A stretch of DNA of 32,120 nucleotides from an uncultured Bacteroidales bacterium (GTDB taxonomy: Bacteria; Bacteroidota; Bacteroidia; Bacteroidales; UBA932). The notes below the pieces were generated by a model. The model was not told the DNA's origin and searched no databases. It saw nothing but the letters and a program-made list of their open reading frames with translations. Within the stretch, counting starts at the first letter, position 1; each line of letters starts with the position of its first letter. The position numbers were made by a program, and so were the translations under genes. The stretch is from positions 1 through 32,120 of the forward strand of contig CAJOLS010000068.1 of assembly GCA_905235535.1 (NCBI GenBank), written 5' to 3'. Below, one piece after another: positions 31,683 to 32,120 of the stretch.

Positions 31683-32120
31683 ATGTTTAGAAAAACCTGT
31701 TTGATGATGACTATCGGCGCAGTTTTTGCCGCCATAGCGTCGACGTCCTGCCAAAAAAACCCCATAGCCAAGGAACCTTCCGAGGACAATGGCTACGATA
31801 TCGGTTTCGGCTATATGGGCGGTTATGCCTCCCGCAACACCGCTTTTGAAGAGGACTGGTCTTCCCAAAAAGAAATCTCCCTTGTAACTGAGTACTACAA
31901 GGAAAACGACCGCCCCGTGGTAAAGACCATCGACGTCCCCCTGCCCTGGGCCTGGGATAAAGCTCCCGTCCAGTGGCTTCCGCGCTATGTCGCCCGAAAC
32001 ATGGCCGAGATAGACAGCAAGGACTGGGAACTGGTCTTCAACCTCACCGGTGTGGACCAGAAGCCCGGAGAGCATTTCTTCGGCCTCTACAACCGTTTTA
32101 CGGGCATTCTCCGCGTTTTC
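31683..32120 (+). CDS. Lipoprotein of unknown function (partial, runs off the window)
   Basis: At least 146 residues, open to the window end. The signal peptide (MFRKTCLMMTIGAVFAAI) leads to a lipobox ASTSC, so the mature protein would start at that Cys. The mature part begins with QKNPIAKEPSEDNGYDIGFGY and has no family I recognise; it is rich in aromatic and charged residues, with PLPWAWDKAPVQWLPRYVARN. The clear promoter, lipobox and unbroken frame support a real gene. ATG at 31671 (four codons earlier) is an alternative start. Confidence 0.78.
   Translation, partial: MFRKTCLMMTIGAVFAAIASTSCQKNPIAKEPSEDNGYDIGFGYMGGYASRNTAFEEDWSSQKEISLVTEYYKENDRPVVKTIDVPLPWAWDKAPVQWLPRYVARNMAEIDSKDWELVFNLTGVDQKPGEHFFGLYNRFTGILRVF

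Noticed and set aside
1..32120. CRISPR array, rRNA operon, prophage or transposase gene
   Set aside because: No regularly spaced repeats, rRNA sequence, integrase or transposase frames were found in the window.

Overview
The window looks like chromosomal DNA of a GC-rich member of the Bacteroidales (phylum Bacteroidota). The evidence is the gene families (DUF4956, DUF2490, the OstA-like protein next to SurA-like PPIases, the argR/GNAT/argC/argG arginine cluster) and a recurring TAnnTTTG promoter -7 motif just upstream of start codons. A gut lineage is plausible, but I cannot name the genus from sequence alone.

Layout. 97-3444 (minus): a tight four-gene operon of rhomboid protease, membrane endonuclease/exonuclease/phosphatase, TsaC-type tRNA threonylcarbamoyl-AMP synthase and secreted HAD phosphatase. 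3612-9176: a divergent arginine cluster, with argC and a GNAT acyltransferase on minus and argR-argG-deacylase-argH on plus, around a shared control region with a candidate ARG box. 9384-12652: peptidase T (plus) converging on an OPT oligopeptide transporter (minus) that follows galE. 13813-18798 (minus): outer-membrane biogenesis operon of PpiC lipoprotein, SurA-like PPIase and OstA/LptA-like protein. 18822-21803: PBP4 (minus) divergent from a DUF1232 protein and a CapA-like phosphoesterase (plus). 22126-22365 (minus): tRNA-Gln and tRNA-Met. 22443-24401 (minus): a Na/Pi cotransporter-PhoU protein with a PhoB-type winged helix fused to its C-terminus. 24681-29226 (plus): Cthe_2159-like carbohydrate-binding lipoprotein, a YD-like small protein, a VTC-domain (polyphosphate polymerase-like) protein, a DUF4956 membrane protein and a DUF2490 outer-membrane protein, followed by ispF. 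29720-31523 (minus): PA14-metallophosphoesterase lipoprotein and a small conserved protein. 31683-end (plus): the start of a lipoprotein gene.

Two things stand out. First, the Na/Pi-PhoU-winged-helix fusion sits divergently beside a VTC/DUF4956 operon. It could be a transporter that senses phosphate and binds DNA directly, and may control a polyphosphate or surface-polymer system; that link is inference. Second, five copies of a 107-165 bp element with long terminal inverted repeats and a central CCATAGG/CCTATGG hairpin lie exactly at transcription-unit junctions. Their edges supply stop codons, and in one case codons, to the adjoining genes. A short word, GGCCGAT, also appears strongly over-represented on both strands by hand count.
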